Below the pieces are notes generated by a model. The model ran no database searches and was not told the DNA's origin. It saw nothing but the letters and a program-made list of their open reading frames with translations. A program made the position numbers and the translations under genes. 64,000 nucleotides of DNA, taken from Solidesulfovibrio magneticus RS-1 (GTDB taxonomy: Bacteria > Desulfobacterota > Desulfovibrionia > Desulfovibrionales > Desulfovibrionaceae). Position 1 is the first letter of the stretch. Each line of letters opens with the position of its first letter. This document shows, one piece after another, positions 31,493 through 39,991 of this stretch. Location: NCBI RefSeq assembly GCF_000010665.1, contig NC_012796.1, positions 1 through 64,000 of the forward strand, in the 5' to 3' direction.

Positions 31493-32017
31493 ATGCCCCT
31501 TGAAATACTGAAATATCCGCATCCTGTGCTGGCGAAAAAGGCCGAGCCGGTGGCCGAGATCACGGACGCAATCCGGGAACTCGCCGCCGGCATGGCCGAA
31601 GCCATGTACGCCAACCAGGGCATCGGCCTGGCCGCGCCCCAGGTCGGCGCGTCCATTCGCCTCATCGTCATCGACCTGTCCGGCCCGGACAAGCGCGAAG
31701 CGCTCATGACCCTGGTCAACCCCGTCATCACCGCCGCCTCGGGCGAGCAGGAAGACGAGGAAGGCTGCCTGTCCGTGCGCAGCTACCGCACCAAGGTGCG
31801 CCGGGCGGCCAACGTCACGGTCACGGCCCTGGATCTGGCCGGTCAGCCCCTGACTATCGAGGCCGACGAGCTTTTGGCCGTGTGCCTCCAGCACGAGGTC
31901 GACCATCTGGACGGGGTGCTGTTTATCGACCGCATCAGCCGTCTCAAACGCGCCATGTACGACAAGCGGGTGAAACGATGGGCACAGACGCCCCCAGCCG
32001 AGAAGACAAACTCGTAG
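31493..32017 (+). CDS. def: peptide deformylase
   Basis: 174 residues. Removes the formyl group from nascent protein N-termini. All three motifs are present: GIGLAAPQVG (motif 1), EEGCLSV with the metal Cys (motif 2) and QHEVDHLDGVLFID (HExxH-like motif 3). It pairs functionally with fmt, whose start lies inside its last 40 bases. Together with aspS, DUF116 and rsmB it forms a translation-linked operon. Confidence 0.96.
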   Translation: MPLEILKYPHPVLAKKAEPVAEITDAIRELAAGMAEAMYANQGIGLAAPQVGASIRLIVIDLSGPDKREALMTLVNPVITAASGEQEDEEGCLSVRSYRTKVRRAANVTVTALDLAGQPLTIEADELLAVCLQHEVDHLDGVLFIDRISRLKRAMYDKRVKRWAQTPPAEKTNS

Positions 32018-32988
32018 CGGTCTTCATGGGCACGCCGGAGTTCGCGGCCACGGTGCTCGAGCATGTGCTGGGCAGCCAGGACGTGACCGTGGCCGCCGTC
32101 TACACCCAGCCCGACCGGCCCTGCGGCCGGGGCAAGAAGTGCTTGCTCGGGCCGGTCAAGAAGCTCGCCCTGGAGCGCGGCCTGCCCATCCACCAGCCCG
32201 AGTCCTTCAAGGACCCGGCCGAGGTGGCCACCCTTGCCGCCTACAAGCCCGACGTGCTGCTGGTGGCCGCCTACGGCATGATCCTGCCCCAGGCCGTCCT
32301 TGACGTGCCGGCGCTGATGCCGCTCAACGTCCACGCCTCGCTGCTGCCCGCCTGGCGCGGCGCGGCCCCCATCGAGCGCTCCATCGCCGCCGGCGAGACA
32401 TTGACCGGCGTCACCATCATGCGCATGGCCCTGGCCCTGGACGCCGGCCCCATGGTCATGCAGCGCACCCTGGCCGTGGGCATAAACGACACCGCCGGGA
32501 CCATTCGGGCCGAACTGGCCGACCTTGGCGGGCGCGTGCTGACGCACTGCTTAAAGCGCCTGCGTCAGGGCGGCGTGCCCCTGGTCGAGCAGGACGCCAC
32601 GCGCGTGACCTACGCCAAGAAAATCGACAAGGCCGAGGCCTTGATCGACTGGAACCGGCCCGCCGCCGAGGTCCACAACCATATCCGGTCCATGACCCCC
32701 AATCCCGGGGCCTTTTTCTTCTGGAAGCCGGCCGCCGACAAGCCGGCCCTGCGCATCATCGCCCAGCCCGGCAAGGTCGGCTGTCCCCTGCCGTCCGGAG
32801 CCAAGCCCGGCGACATCCTGGGACTCATGGACTGCCAGATCGGCATCGCCTGCGCCGACGCCGTCTACCTCGTGCCGGCAGTCATCCCGGCCGGCAAACG
32901 GCCCATGAACGCCCAGGCCTTCTCTTGCGGCTACCTCGGCAAATGCGACGAAGACGCCATGGCCGTGTGCGGCCCGCCTGGTGAGTAA
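31978..32988 (+). CDS. fmt: methionyl-tRNA formyltransferase
   Basis: 336 residues. Transfers formyl from 10-formyl-THF to initiator Met-tRNA. It has VFMGTPEFAATVLEHVL at the N-terminus, the SLLPAWRGAAPIERSI catalytic segment (the HxSLLPxxRG family motif) and GVTIMRMALALDAGPM. ATG 31978 overlaps def by 40 bases. The C-terminal domain is ordinary in length. It is followed by a repeat, then the DUF116 gene. Confidence 0.95.
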   Translation: MGTDAPSREDKLVAVFMGTPEFAATVLEHVLGSQDVTVAAVYTQPDRPCGRGKKCLLGPVKKLALERGLPIHQPESFKDPAEVATLAAYKPDVLLVAAYGMILPQAVLDVPALMPLNVHASLLPAWRGAAPIERSIAAGETLTGVTIMRMALALDAGPMVMQRTLAVGINDTAGTIRAELADLGGRVLTHCLKRLRQGGVPLVEQDATRVTYAKKIDKAEALIDWNRPAAEVHNHIRSMTPNPGAFFFWKPAADKPALRIIAQPGKVGCPLPSGAKPGDILGLMDCQIGIACADAVYLVPAVIPAGKRPMNAQAFSCGYLGKCDEDAMAVCGPPGE

Positions 32989-33029
32989 TATTTAGAATAA
33001 GTTATTGATGGAATTGGAATAAGCGAGAA

Positions 33030-33078
33030 GATGAAGATGCCTCCGGCGGCCGGGGGCCTGAGGCCCCCGGACCCCCCA
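33030..33078 (-). repeat. GC-rich intergenic palindromic repeat (class A)
   Basis: Minus-strand copy: tail GATGCCTCCGGCGG at 33036-33049, palindrome arms CCGGGGGCCT/AGGCCCCCGG, then ACCCCCC. It lies between fmt and the DUF116 gene, which read in the same direction. In-frame codons run through it, but they would encode a Pro/Gly-rich leader unlike the family, so the next gene starts later. Confidence 0.85.
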
Positions 33079-33105
33079 AATGGGGAAAAGGGGGGTAGGA
33101 GCATT

Positions 33106-33939
33106 GTGGAACGGAGCGAACCGTCGAGAAAACGGCTTTTCATTGGCCTTTTGTGCGGCACGGGACTGGCCGTGTGCGCCGTGCTGGCCTTTGTCTGGGC
33201 CGTGCCGTCCATCGGCCTGGCCAACATCCATCCCCTGGCCCCCTGGCTGCTCGGGCTGGTTTGCGCCGCCGCCATCGTCCTGGTGCTGTGGGCCACCCTG
33301 GGGCTGGCCGCCAGCGTCGCCCTGGGCCGGCCGTTTCTGGGGTCCGACCACCTGCGCGGCGTCATGGCCCGGGTGTTTTTGCCGCTCATGACCATTTTCG
33401 CCCGGCTGTTCCACATCTCCAAAAGCCGGGTCCGGGCGTCATTTATCAAGGTCAACAACGAAATCGTGGCCGCCCGGGCCGGCCGTTATGACGCCGGGCA
33501 GGTGCTGGTGCTTCTCCCCCACTGCCTGCAATCCTCGCGCTGCGCCAGACGGCTCACCTACGACATCAACAACTGCAAACGCTGCGGCCAGTGTCCGGTG
33601 GACGGCCTTATCGCCCTGTCCGAGGCCTACGGCGTCCATATCGCCATCGCCACCGGCGGCACCATCGCCCGGCGCATCGTGGTGCAAAAGCGCCCGAAAC
33701 TCATCGTGGCCGTGGCCTGCGAACGCGACCTGACCAGCGGCATCCAGGACACCTACCCCATCCCGGTCTACGGCGTGCTCAACGACCGGCCAAACGGCCC
33801 CTGCCTGGACACCCAGGTCGCCCTGCCCCATCTGGAGGCCGCCTTGCGCTTTTTCCTGGCCGGCGCGGAAGAAAAACCGCCCCTTTTCGAGGCTTTTCCC
33901 GGTTTGTCGCGTTTCGTGCCCGCCGGCGGTGCCCGATGA
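33106..33939 (+). CDS. DUF116 membrane protein
   Basis: 277 residues from a GTG start with TAGGAG seven bases upstream. Two membrane helices (~12-34 and 45-68) are followed by a soluble domain with the DUF116 cysteine pattern: LPHCLQSSRCARRLTYDINNCKRCGQC (split here: LPHCLQ, SSRCARR, NNCKRCGQC), then VACERDLTSGIQD. The Cys cluster suggests metal or Fe-S binding. DUF116 genes commonly sit beside fmt and rsmB, as here, but no activity is established. Its stop overlaps the rsmB start (ATGA). Confidence 0.85.
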   Translation: MERSEPSRKRLFIGLLCGTGLAVCAVLAFVWAVPSIGLANIHPLAPWLLGLVCAAAIVLVLWATLGLAASVALGRPFLGSDHLRGVMARVFLPLMTIFARLFHISKSRVRASFIKVNNEIVAARAGRYDAGQVLVLLPHCLQSSRCARRLTYDINNCKRCGQCPVDGLIALSEAYGVHIAIATGGTIARRIVVQKRPKLIVAVACERDLTSGIQDTYPIPVYGVLNDRPNGPCLDTQVALPHLEAALRFFLAGAEEKPPLFEAFPGLSRFVPAGGAR

Positions 33940-35369
33940 CCCCGCCGCGCCCGCCCCGGGGGCCGCGTCCGCCGCGTCCCCATCGGCCCTCGCCCGCCGC
34001 CCGGCCGGGCCAGACTTTCCACGATGGTCAGCCCGGCCAACCGAGCCACCCGGGCGCCTTGCCGCCGGCCCGGCGCATTGCCCTCACCGTCCTTGGCCGG
34101 GTGCTGCCCAGCCCCAAATCCCCGGGACAGGACGTCCAGGCCGCCCTGGACGTGGCCCTGGCCGATTCCACCCTGGACCCTCGCGACCGGGGCCTGGCCA
34201 CGGAGCTGGTCTACGGCTATCTGCGCCTGTGCGGCCGTTTGGACTACATTTTGGCCCAGTTCCTGAAAAACCCGACCGCCGTGCCCCTGGCCGTGCGCCG
34301 GATTCTTGGGCTGGCCGCCTACGAGATTCTCCACTGCGCCAAGGTGCCGGCCTACGCCTCGGTGGACTGGGCCGTTTCCGCCGTGCGCAAGGCCGGCGGC
34401 AAGGGCCTTTCCGGCATGGCCAACGCCGTGCTGCGCCGGGTGGCCGCCGATCCCGGCGCGTTCGAGGAGCCGGGCTTCTACCGCCGCGACCGGCCCTCGG
34501 AAGCCGTGTATTTGAGCCGGGCCTTCTCCTGCCCGGAATGGATCGTGTCCCTGTGGCTCGGCGCTTGCGGCCCGGACGAAACCCGTCAGCATCTGGCCGC
34601 CCAGGCCGAACCCGCGCCCCTGGGGCTTCGGGTCAACGGCGCCCGGCCCGAGGCCCAGGCCTTGTTCAACGCCCTGGCCGCCCTGCCCGGTGCGCTGTAC
34701 GCCGTTTTCCCGACCATCGCCGTGCCCACCGGTACGGACTTCGCCGCCGCCGGCCTCAATTTGCCCGAGCTGCTGGCGTCCGGCGCGCTGTCGCGCCAGT
34801 CCGCCGCCGCCCAGGACGTGCTCTACCGTCTGGACCTGCCCGAGTGGCCGGAGCCGATCTTCGACGCCTGCGCCGGACGCGGCGGCAAGACCCTGCTCAT
34901 CGCCGAAGCCGGCAAGCGCGTGTTTGCCGCCGACATGCACGCCGCGCGTCTGGCCGGTCTGCCCCGCGAGGCCGCCCGCCTGGGCCTGCCGCCCATCCCG
35001 GCCTTTCGCGCCTCGGCCACCAGGATGGCCTTGGGCGCTCCGGTCGGAACCATCCTGCTCGACGCGCCCTGCTCCGGCCTGGGCGTGCTCTCGCGCCGTC
35101 CCGACGCCAAATGGCGTCGCCAGCCCGAGGACTTGGCCGGACTCACCCGCCTGCAAGGGGCCATGCTGGAGGCCGCCTACGCCAACCTCGCCCCAGGGGG
35201 ACGGCTGGTCTACATCACCTGCACCGTCAATCCGGCCGAGAACGAAAAGGCCATTGACCGCCTGGGCAGCCGCCGCCACGATCTGATTCTCGATGTCGAG
35301 GCCTCGGCCGTTCCGGACCCCGTCCTTGGCGAGACCTTCTACGGCGCGGTGCTGCGAAAACCCGGCTAG
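33936..35369 (+). CDS. rsmB: 16S rRNA (cytosine-C5-)-methyltransferase, RsmB type
   Basis: 477 residues. After a ~45-residue Pro/Arg-rich leader comes a NusB-like RNA-binding domain (ALTVLGRVLPSPKSPGQDVQ onward). The NOL1/NOP2/Sun methyltransferase follows: DACAGRGGKTLLIAEAG (SAM site), LDAPCSGLGVLSRRPDAKW (motif IV with Cys) and YITCTVNPAENEKA (motif VI with catalytic Cys). It would methylate C967 of 16S rRNA. The start overlaps the DUF116 stop. The proline-rich leader may mean that initiation is later. Confidence 0.87.
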   Translation: MTPPRPPRGPRPPRPHRPSPAARPGQTFHDGQPGQPSHPGALPPARRIALTVLGRVLPSPKSPGQDVQAALDVALADSTLDPRDRGLATELVYGYLRLCGRLDYILAQFLKNPTAVPLAVRRILGLAAYEILHCAKVPAYASVDWAVSAVRKAGGKGLSGMANAVLRRVAADPGAFEEPGFYRRDRPSEAVYLSRAFSCPEWIVSLWLGACGPDETRQHLAAQAEPAPLGLRVNGARPEAQALFNALAALPGALYAVFPTIAVPTGTDFAAAGLNLPELLASGALSRQSAAAQDVLYRLDLPEWPEPIFDACAGRGGKTLLIAEAGKRVFAADMHAARLAGLPREAARLGLPPIPAFRASATRMALGAPVGTILLDAPCSGLGVLSRRPDAKWRRQPEDLAGLTRLQGAMLEAAYANLAPGGRLVYITCTVNPAENEKAIDRLGSRRHDLILDVEASAVPDPVLGETFYGAVLRKPG

Positions 35370-35379
35370 CGTCGCATCC

Positions 35380-35407
35380 CTTAAAAAATACGATAGTATT
35401 TTTTAAG
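35380..35407. terminator. AT-rich hairpin after rsmB
   Basis: CTTAAAAAATAC and GTATTTTTTAAG form a perfect 12-base stem with a GATA loop, 10 bases past the rsmB stop. It is rich in A and T, unlike the GC-rich repeats, and lies in a low-GC pocket (35375-35460). It probably ends the operon, but the low stem GC makes it weak as a classical terminator. Confidence 0.5.
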
Positions 35408-35572
35408 AAAAAAATTGGTTTTAGCTCGTTGACTACAAAACACCATATGCGCTTTTTGCGGACGCGACACTAGGTCGTCGGCCGTTTCTTCCCGGCCCGT
35501 TTGCGGTCACCGCGATTCGTGGTAGGCAGTCCTAAAAGGCAGGGAAAGCTTCTTCCCGCCGCAGGAGGGTCC

Positions 35573-36658
35573 ATGACCAGCCAAGCGCCGCAGCTTTTCA
35601 CGCCCTTGGCCATCCGGGACGTGACGCTTCGCAACCGCATCGTGGTTTCGCCCATGTGCCAGTACAGTTGCCGGGACGGGCTGGCCAACGATTGGCATCT
35701 TGTACATCTGGGCAGCCGGGCCGCTGGCGGCGCGGGCCTGGTGTTCGTCGAGGCCACGGCGGTCATGCCCGAGGGCCGCATTTCCCCGGCCGACTTGGGC
35801 CTTTGGAGCGACGCCCACACCGCCGGCCTGGCCCCGGTGGCCGCCTTCATCCGCCGCCTGGGGGCCGTGCCTGGCATCCAGCTGGCCCATGCCGGGCGCA
35901 AGGCCAGTTGCCGGCCGCCCTGGGAAGGCCGGTCCAAGATCAGGCCGTCCGAAGAAGGCGGCTGGTCCTGCCAGGCCCCAAGTCCCCTGCCCTTCGCTCC
36001 GGACGAACCCGCGCCCCAGGCTCTGGACGCGGCCGGCATCGAGGCCGTCAAGGCAGCTTTCGTCCAGGCGGCCCGCCGGGCCGTGGCCGCCGGCTTCGCC
36101 GTGGTCGAGCTCCACGCCGCCCACGGCTACCTCCTGCACCAGTTCCTCTCACCCCTGAGCAATGTCCGCGACGACGCCTACGGCGGAGACCTTCCCGGCC
36201 GTATGCGTCTGGCTCTGGAAACGGCTTCGACCATCCGCGAAGTCATCCCCGGCGGCATGCCGTTATTCACGCGGATTTCGGCCACGGACTGGATGCCAGG
36301 CGGCTGGGATCTGGAACAGTCGGTGGCCCTGGCCCGGGAGCTGGCTGCCCGGGGCGTGGATCTCATCGACGTCAGCAGCGGCGGGCTGGTCCCCGACGCC
36401 GTCATTCCGGCCGCTCCGGGCTATCAGGTCCCCTTTGCCGCCGCTGTCCGGGAGCGCGTCGGCGTGGCGACCAGCGCCGTGGGACTCATCACCGAACCGG
36501 CCCAGGCCGAAGCCGTCATCGCCTCGGGCCAAGCCGATCTGGTGCAACTCGGCCGAGCCATGCTCCATGACCCCTACTGGGCCCTGCACGCCGCCCAAAC
36601 CCTGGGTGCCCAGCCCGACTGGCCCTTGCCGTATGGCTACGCCTTTCACCGCCGATAG
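35573..36658 (+). CDS. Old Yellow Enzyme-family NADH:flavin oxidoreductase (YqjM-like)
   Basis: 361-residue FMN-binding TIM barrel. Marks include LFTPLAIRDVTLRNRIVVSPMCQYS at the start (the MCQYS form is typical of YqjM-class enes reductases), IQLAHAGRKAS, FAVVELHAAHGYLLHQFLSPLSN and LVQLGRAMLHDPYWALHAA. It reduces activated C=C bonds using NAD(P)H; the physiological substrate is unknown. GCAGGAGGG precedes the ATG. It is monocistronic and is followed by a repeat and a long terminator. Confidence 0.9.
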   Translation: MTSQAPQLFTPLAIRDVTLRNRIVVSPMCQYSCRDGLANDWHLVHLGSRAAGGAGLVFVEATAVMPEGRISPADLGLWSDAHTAGLAPVAAFIRRLGAVPGIQLAHAGRKASCRPPWEGRSKIRPSEEGGWSCQAPSPLPFAPDEPAPQALDAAGIEAVKAAFVQAARRAVAAGFAVVELHAAHGYLLHQFLSPLSNVRDDAYGGDLPGRMRLALETASTIREVIPGGMPLFTRISATDWMPGGWDLEQSVALARELAARGVDLIDVSSGGLVPDAVIPAAPGYQVPFAAAVRERVGVATSAVGLITEPAQAEAVIASGQADLVQLGRAMLHDPYWALHAAQTLGAQPDWPLPYGYAFHRR

Positions 36659-36680
36659 GCGGGGTGTGAAGAGGGTAATA

Positions 36681-36720
36681 GGCCTCCGGCGGCCGGAGGC
36701 CTGAGGCCCCTGGACCCCCC
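36681..36720 (-). repeat. GC-rich palindromic repeat (class A), diverged
   Basis: GGCCTCCGGCGG, then GGAGGCCTGAGGCCCC and TGGACCCCCC. The ordering is as in class A but the palindrome has drifted. It abuts the long terminator at 36717, between convergent genes. Confidence 0.65.
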
Positions 36721-36771
36721 AAATAACAAGGGCCGGGCAGCCAACGGCTGCCCGGCCCTTGTTATTTGGGG
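36717..36771. terminator. long perfect bidirectional terminator
   Basis: The inner arms AATAACAAGGGCCGGGCAGCC (21 bases, split AATAACAAGG + GCCGGGCAGCC) and their complement flank an AAC loop. Pairing continues outward through A-T and four C-G pairs, giving a 26-base perfect stem. It sits between convergent ene-reductase and chemoreceptor genes and should stop transcription from both sides. Confidence 0.85.
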
Positions 36772-36781
36772 CGCAGGGGCG

Positions 36782-38845
36782 CTAGCGGCCCAGGGCCTTG
36801 GGCTTGGCCGTGCCGCGCGCTTCGGTTTCCATGTCTTCCATGAGCCGGCGCAGCGCCGCCGCCTCGCCGTCGAGATCGGCTACGGCTTGCCCGGCCTCGG
36901 CCATGGACGTGCTGGTCTCGGCCGAAATGACGTTGATTTCCTCGATGGAACGGCTGATCTCCTCAGTTGCCGAGGATTGTTCCTCGGTTGCCGTGGCGAT
37001 GGCCCGCACCTGATCCGAGGCGGAATCCACCATGCCGACGATTTCGCCCAGGGCCTCGCCGGATTCACGCGCCTTGTCGGTGGCCTCGCCGATGACGGCC
37101 ACGGCCCGCTCCACATTGCCGATGTTGCGGCTGGTCCCTTGCTGGATGCCGTTTATGGCCGCGCCGACTTCCTTGGTGGCGGTCATGGTCTTTTCGGCCA
37201 GCTTGCGCACTTCGTCGGCCACCACGGCGAAGCCGCGACCGGCCTCGCCGGCCCGGGCGGCTTCAATGGCCGCATTGAGGGCCAAAAGGTTGGTTTGGTC
37301 GGCGATGTCGTTGATGACGCCGATGATATGCCCGATGGCCGTGGCCTGCTCGCCAAGACTGCCCATGTCGGCCTTGAGCGTCAGCGCCTGCTGCCGCACG
37401 GCTTCGATGCGGGCCATGGCCTGACTGACGATCTCCGCGCCCCGGTCGGCCTGGGACCGGGCCCCGTCGGTGGTGCCGGCGGCCTTGGAGGCGTTCTGGG
37501 CCACTTCCAGCACCGTGGCGTTCATTTCTTCCATGGCCGTGGCCGTCTCGGCCACCCGGCGGGTCTGGATCTCCGACCCCTGGCGCGACTGGTCGATCTG
37601 GGCGCGCAGTCGCGTGGCCGCCTCGGTGACGCCGGAAACCACCGAACCCATCTGGGCCACGGCGTGGAGGATGCCTTCCCTTCGGGCCGCCTCGCCCTGG
37701 CGGCGGGCTTCCTCGGCCGCTTCCATGGCTGCCTTGGCCCGTTCGGACTCCTGCCTGGCGGTGTCGGTGGCCGCCTCGGCCTCGGTGATCTTGTCGCGAA
37801 GCGTGCCCACCATGCGCCGCAGCGAATCGGCCAGATCGCCCGCCTCGTCGCGGCTGGACACGCTGAGGGTTTCATTGAGCCGTCCCGCCGCCACGGCCCC
37901 GGAAAAGGCGGCCAGGGCCAGGATCGGCTTAGTAAAGGCCTTGGAAGCCAGATAGCCCAGGAGGCCAAGGGCCACCACAACGGCCAGGGCGCTGAGGCCG
38001 GCGTTGCGGTTGACCGCCGCCAGCGAGGCGGCGAGCATTCCCATATCCTTGCCGACAAAGGCGATGCCCATGGGTTTGCCGGCGGCGTCGGCCAGGGGCC
38101 AGTAGGCCGCAATGTAGGGCTTGTCGAAAAGGGTCAGGCGCTTGATGACGACCTTGCCCTGCCCCAGCACGCCCGAGACGACGTCCTGGTCGGTGATGGA
38201 GGTGCCGATGACCCGGCCGGAGGCGTTGGTGATGGTGGAGGACACGCGTATTGGCCCGGAAAAGAGCGTGGCTTCCACGCCCAGCATGGTCTTGAGGCTG
38301 TCCACCAGGGCGTTTTTGGCGGCCAGATCGGCCCCGACGGCCACGCAGCCGATGACCGCGCCGTCCTTGCGCACCGGGGCCGTGGCCATAAGGGGCAGGC
38401 GGTTGCCCGAAACCGTCGTGAACCCGAGGGTTTCGCGACCGGCGGCATTGTCGGCCAGGCGTTCCTTGAGGGCCGTGACCGCGTCGGCCGACTCGCCGGC
38501 CGCCGCCAGCACCGTGCCGGCGGTGTCGGCAAAGACCACGAAGCCGGCCTGCCCCACGCCCACGAGATCCTGGCCCAGGCGCGACAGCAGTGCCTTGTCC
38601 GGGCCGGACACGCCATTGATGACGTTTGGCCGTACGGCCTGGCCCCGGGCCAGATGGGAAAACTGGGTGCGTAGCGATTCCAGCCGGTCCGCGCCCACGC
38701 GCTGGAAGGCCTGGATGTTGTCGTCGTACTCCTTGGAAAAGCCGGTTTCAAAGGCAAAGCGGCCGGCCACGACAATGGCGAGACTGGAGATGATGACCGA
38801 GGAAACGACGAGGACGATGATTTTGAGGGTAATGCCGATGCGCAT
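36782..38845 (-). CDS. methyl-accepting chemotaxis protein
   Basis: 687 residues. Membrane helix 1 (~7-29), a large periplasmic sensor of about 250 residues with a Cache-like layout ([42 protein letters not shown]), helix 2 near residue 285, and a HAMP segment ending about 350. A long cytoplasmic coiled coil contains the hairpin tip [17 protein letters not shown]. It lacks the C-terminal NWETF-like pentapeptide, so it probably recruits methylation enzymes without it. The ligand is unknown. It relates functionally to cheV at 63375. Confidence 0.93.
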   Translation of the reverse strand: MRIGITLKIIVLVVSSVIISSLAIVVAGRFAFETGFSKEYDDNIQAFQRVGADRLESLRTQFSHLARGQAVRPNVINGVSGPDKALLSRLGQDLVGVGQAGFVVFADTAGTVLAAAGESADAVTALKERLADNAAGRETLGFTTVSGNRLPLMATAPVRKDGAVIGCVAVGADLAAKNALVDSLKTMLGVEATLFSGPIRVSSTITNASGRVIGTSITDQDVVSGVLGQGKVVIKRLTLFDKPYIAAYWPLADAAGKPMGIAFVGKDMGMLAASLAAVNRNAGLSALAVVVALGLLGYLASKAFTKPILALAAFSGAVAAGRLNETLSVSSRDEAGDLADSLRRMVGTLRDKITEAEAATDTARQESERAKAAMEAAEEARRQGEAARREGILHAVAQMGSVVSGVTEAATRLRAQIDQSRQGSEIQTRRVAETATAMEEMNATVLEVAQNASKAAGTTDGARSQADRGAEIVSQAMARIEAVRQQALTLKADMGSLGEQATAIGHIIGVINDIADQTNLLALNAAIEAARAGEAGRGFAVVADEVRKLAEKTMTATKEVGAAINGIQQGTSRNIGNVERAVAVIGEATDKARESGEALGEIVGMVDSASDQVRAIATATEEQSSATEEISRSIEEINVISAETSTSMAEAGQAVADLDGEAAALRRLMEDMETEARGTAKPKALGR

Positions 38846-39172
38846 GGTTGGCTCCTTGGCGGAAAACTGCTCGCCGGACCTGTCGCCGAGAGTGGGCGTG
38901 GAAAGCGTGATACGTCGCTACGTATAGGCGACACTATTCAGTAAGGCAAATGTAACACGTCGTTGTCGCCATAGCAACACGCCGGCATTATTGAAACGGG
39001 GTATCAACGTGACGCGCAACGCCTCCCCTCAGGCATGTCGCCGAGGTCCGAGTGCGACGCTGGGAGGTAACGGTGTGGACGTGACCGAAATGGCCTTGCC
39101 GGGCTCCGGCGTGGCGTGCCCTAGCGTTGCGATCTTGGCGGTTCGCGGCGGAATGTCCGGCAATAGGGTGGC
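38846..39172. other. 327-base gap upstream of the chemoreceptor
   Basis: No supported gene. A sigma-70-like promoter for the chemoreceptor lies at 38921-38949 (minus). The inverted repeat ATACGT-CGCT-ACGTAT at 38910-38925 overlaps its -10 box. The rest (39000-39172), downstream of the SMR gene, shows short frames without ribosome sites or codon bias. Confidence 0.5.
38921..38949 (-). promoter_or_regulatory. candidate chemoreceptor promoter with overlapping palindrome
   Basis: On the minus strand, TTGCCT (38944-38949) and TATACG (38921-38926) are 17 bases apart, and the -10 box lies 76 bases from the ATG. No sigma-28 (TAAA...GCCGATAA) pattern was seen. The 6-4-6 palindrome at 38910-38925 covers most of the -10 box and could be an operator. 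Confidence 0.4.
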
Positions 39173-39502
39173 TTAATGGGCGAGCTTGAGCACGACCACG
39201 CCGGAAATGATGAGTCCCACGCCGGCGAAGCGCCCGAAAGTGGCCGGGTCGCCGTACAGCAGCAGGCCGCAGGCAAAGGCCCCGGCCGCGCCGATGCCGG
39301 TCCAGACGGCATAGGCCGTGCCGATGGAGATTTCGCGCTGGGCCAGATACAAAAGCGCCATACTGGCGGCCATGCACAGGGTGGCGATGAGCCAGCCGGC
39401 CAGTCCGCGCCCGGGCGTTTCGGCCATTTTGAGCCCGATGGGCCAGCCCGCCTCGAACAGTCCGCCAACGATCAAATAGGTCCAGGCCATGCTCGTTGTC
39501 AT
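39173..39502 (-). CDS. SMR-family exporter, SugE/Gdx-like
   Basis: 109 residues with four membrane helices and the conserved membrane Glu in FEAGWPIGLKM. Further marks are the LYLAQREISIGTAYAVWTGIG segment of SMR proteins and a C-terminal ISGVVVLKL. The AYAVWTG stretch and the initial WTYLIVGGLFEAGW point to the SugE/Gdx guanidinium-exporter branch rather than EmrE. It works as an antiparallel dimer driven by protons. I looked for ykkC-type guanidine riboswitch motifs upstream and saw none. Confidence 0.85.
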   Translation of the reverse strand: MTTSMAWTYLIVGGLFEAGWPIGLKMAETPGRGLAGWLIATLCMAASMALLYLAQREISIGTAYAVWTGIGAAGAFACGLLLYGDPATFGRFAGVGLIISGVVVLKLAH

Positions 39503-39596
39503 GCGTGCCTCCGGGCCGGCGGCAATACCCGTCCCTTCTGGGATTGTCCAGAGGTCTTGGGCCTGGTTTTCGCCGCGAACCTGCCTGGACTGCGTT

Positions 39597-39839
39597 TCAT
39601 CCGCCCTGACGTCCCTGGGCGCGTTTGCCGGCTTCCCAGACGAGGCGGCCGACGCGGCGGCCGAGGTCGGCCTGGCGGGCGCGCAGCAGGGCCTCGGCCG
39701 CTTCGGAGTTGCCCTGGGTCGTGAGCAGCGAGGCGGATTCCAGGTCGCGCAGATGCCGGGCGCATTCCTTGACCAGGCTCGTGAGGTCGATGGACTCGAT
39801 CTCCGACGGCACCCGCACCGAGCGAACCTTGTTTGGCAT
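39597..39839 (-). CDS. small hypothetical protein
   Basis: 80 residues, helical and charged (VKECARHLRDLESASLLTTQ), no membrane segment and no recognised motif. AGGGAGGGGG upstream is a strong ribosome site, which together with codon use makes it a likely real gene. It is transcribed in the same direction as the SMR gene, 94 bases upstream of it, and divergent from the AMIN-domain gene. Confidence 0.55.
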   Translation of the reverse strand: MPNKVRSVRVPSEIESIDLTSLVKECARHLRDLESASLLTTQGNSEAAEALLRARQADLGRRVGRLVWEAGKRAQGRQGG

Positions 39840-39991
39840 GGCCCCCTCCCTTTGGCCTAGGGAAATCGGAAAACGGACCGCCTGTCAACGCAACTCGCAG
39901 CCCTGCTTGCCCCTTGAGGGAATCGGCAACCTCGGGTAGCGTCCGGCCCGATACCGCGTCCATGCCGTGCATGGCGCGAAAGGGGGAAGCC

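Noticed and set aside
29675-31906. 743-codon open frame antisense to aspS and def
   Set aside because: The plus strand encodes unmistakable AspRS and deformylase motifs, and the antisense product has no recognisable domain.
33031-33105. N-terminal extension of the DUF116 protein starting at 33031
   Set aside because: These codons translate a class A repeat into a Pro/Gly-rich leader. A GTG with a good ribosome site at 33106 gives the natural start.
39503-39596. Guanidine (ykkC-type) riboswitch upstream of the SugE/Gdx-like exporter
   Set aside because: I read the minus strand for class I, II and III motifs and found no ACGR loop pair or the conserved class I core, and the gap is short.
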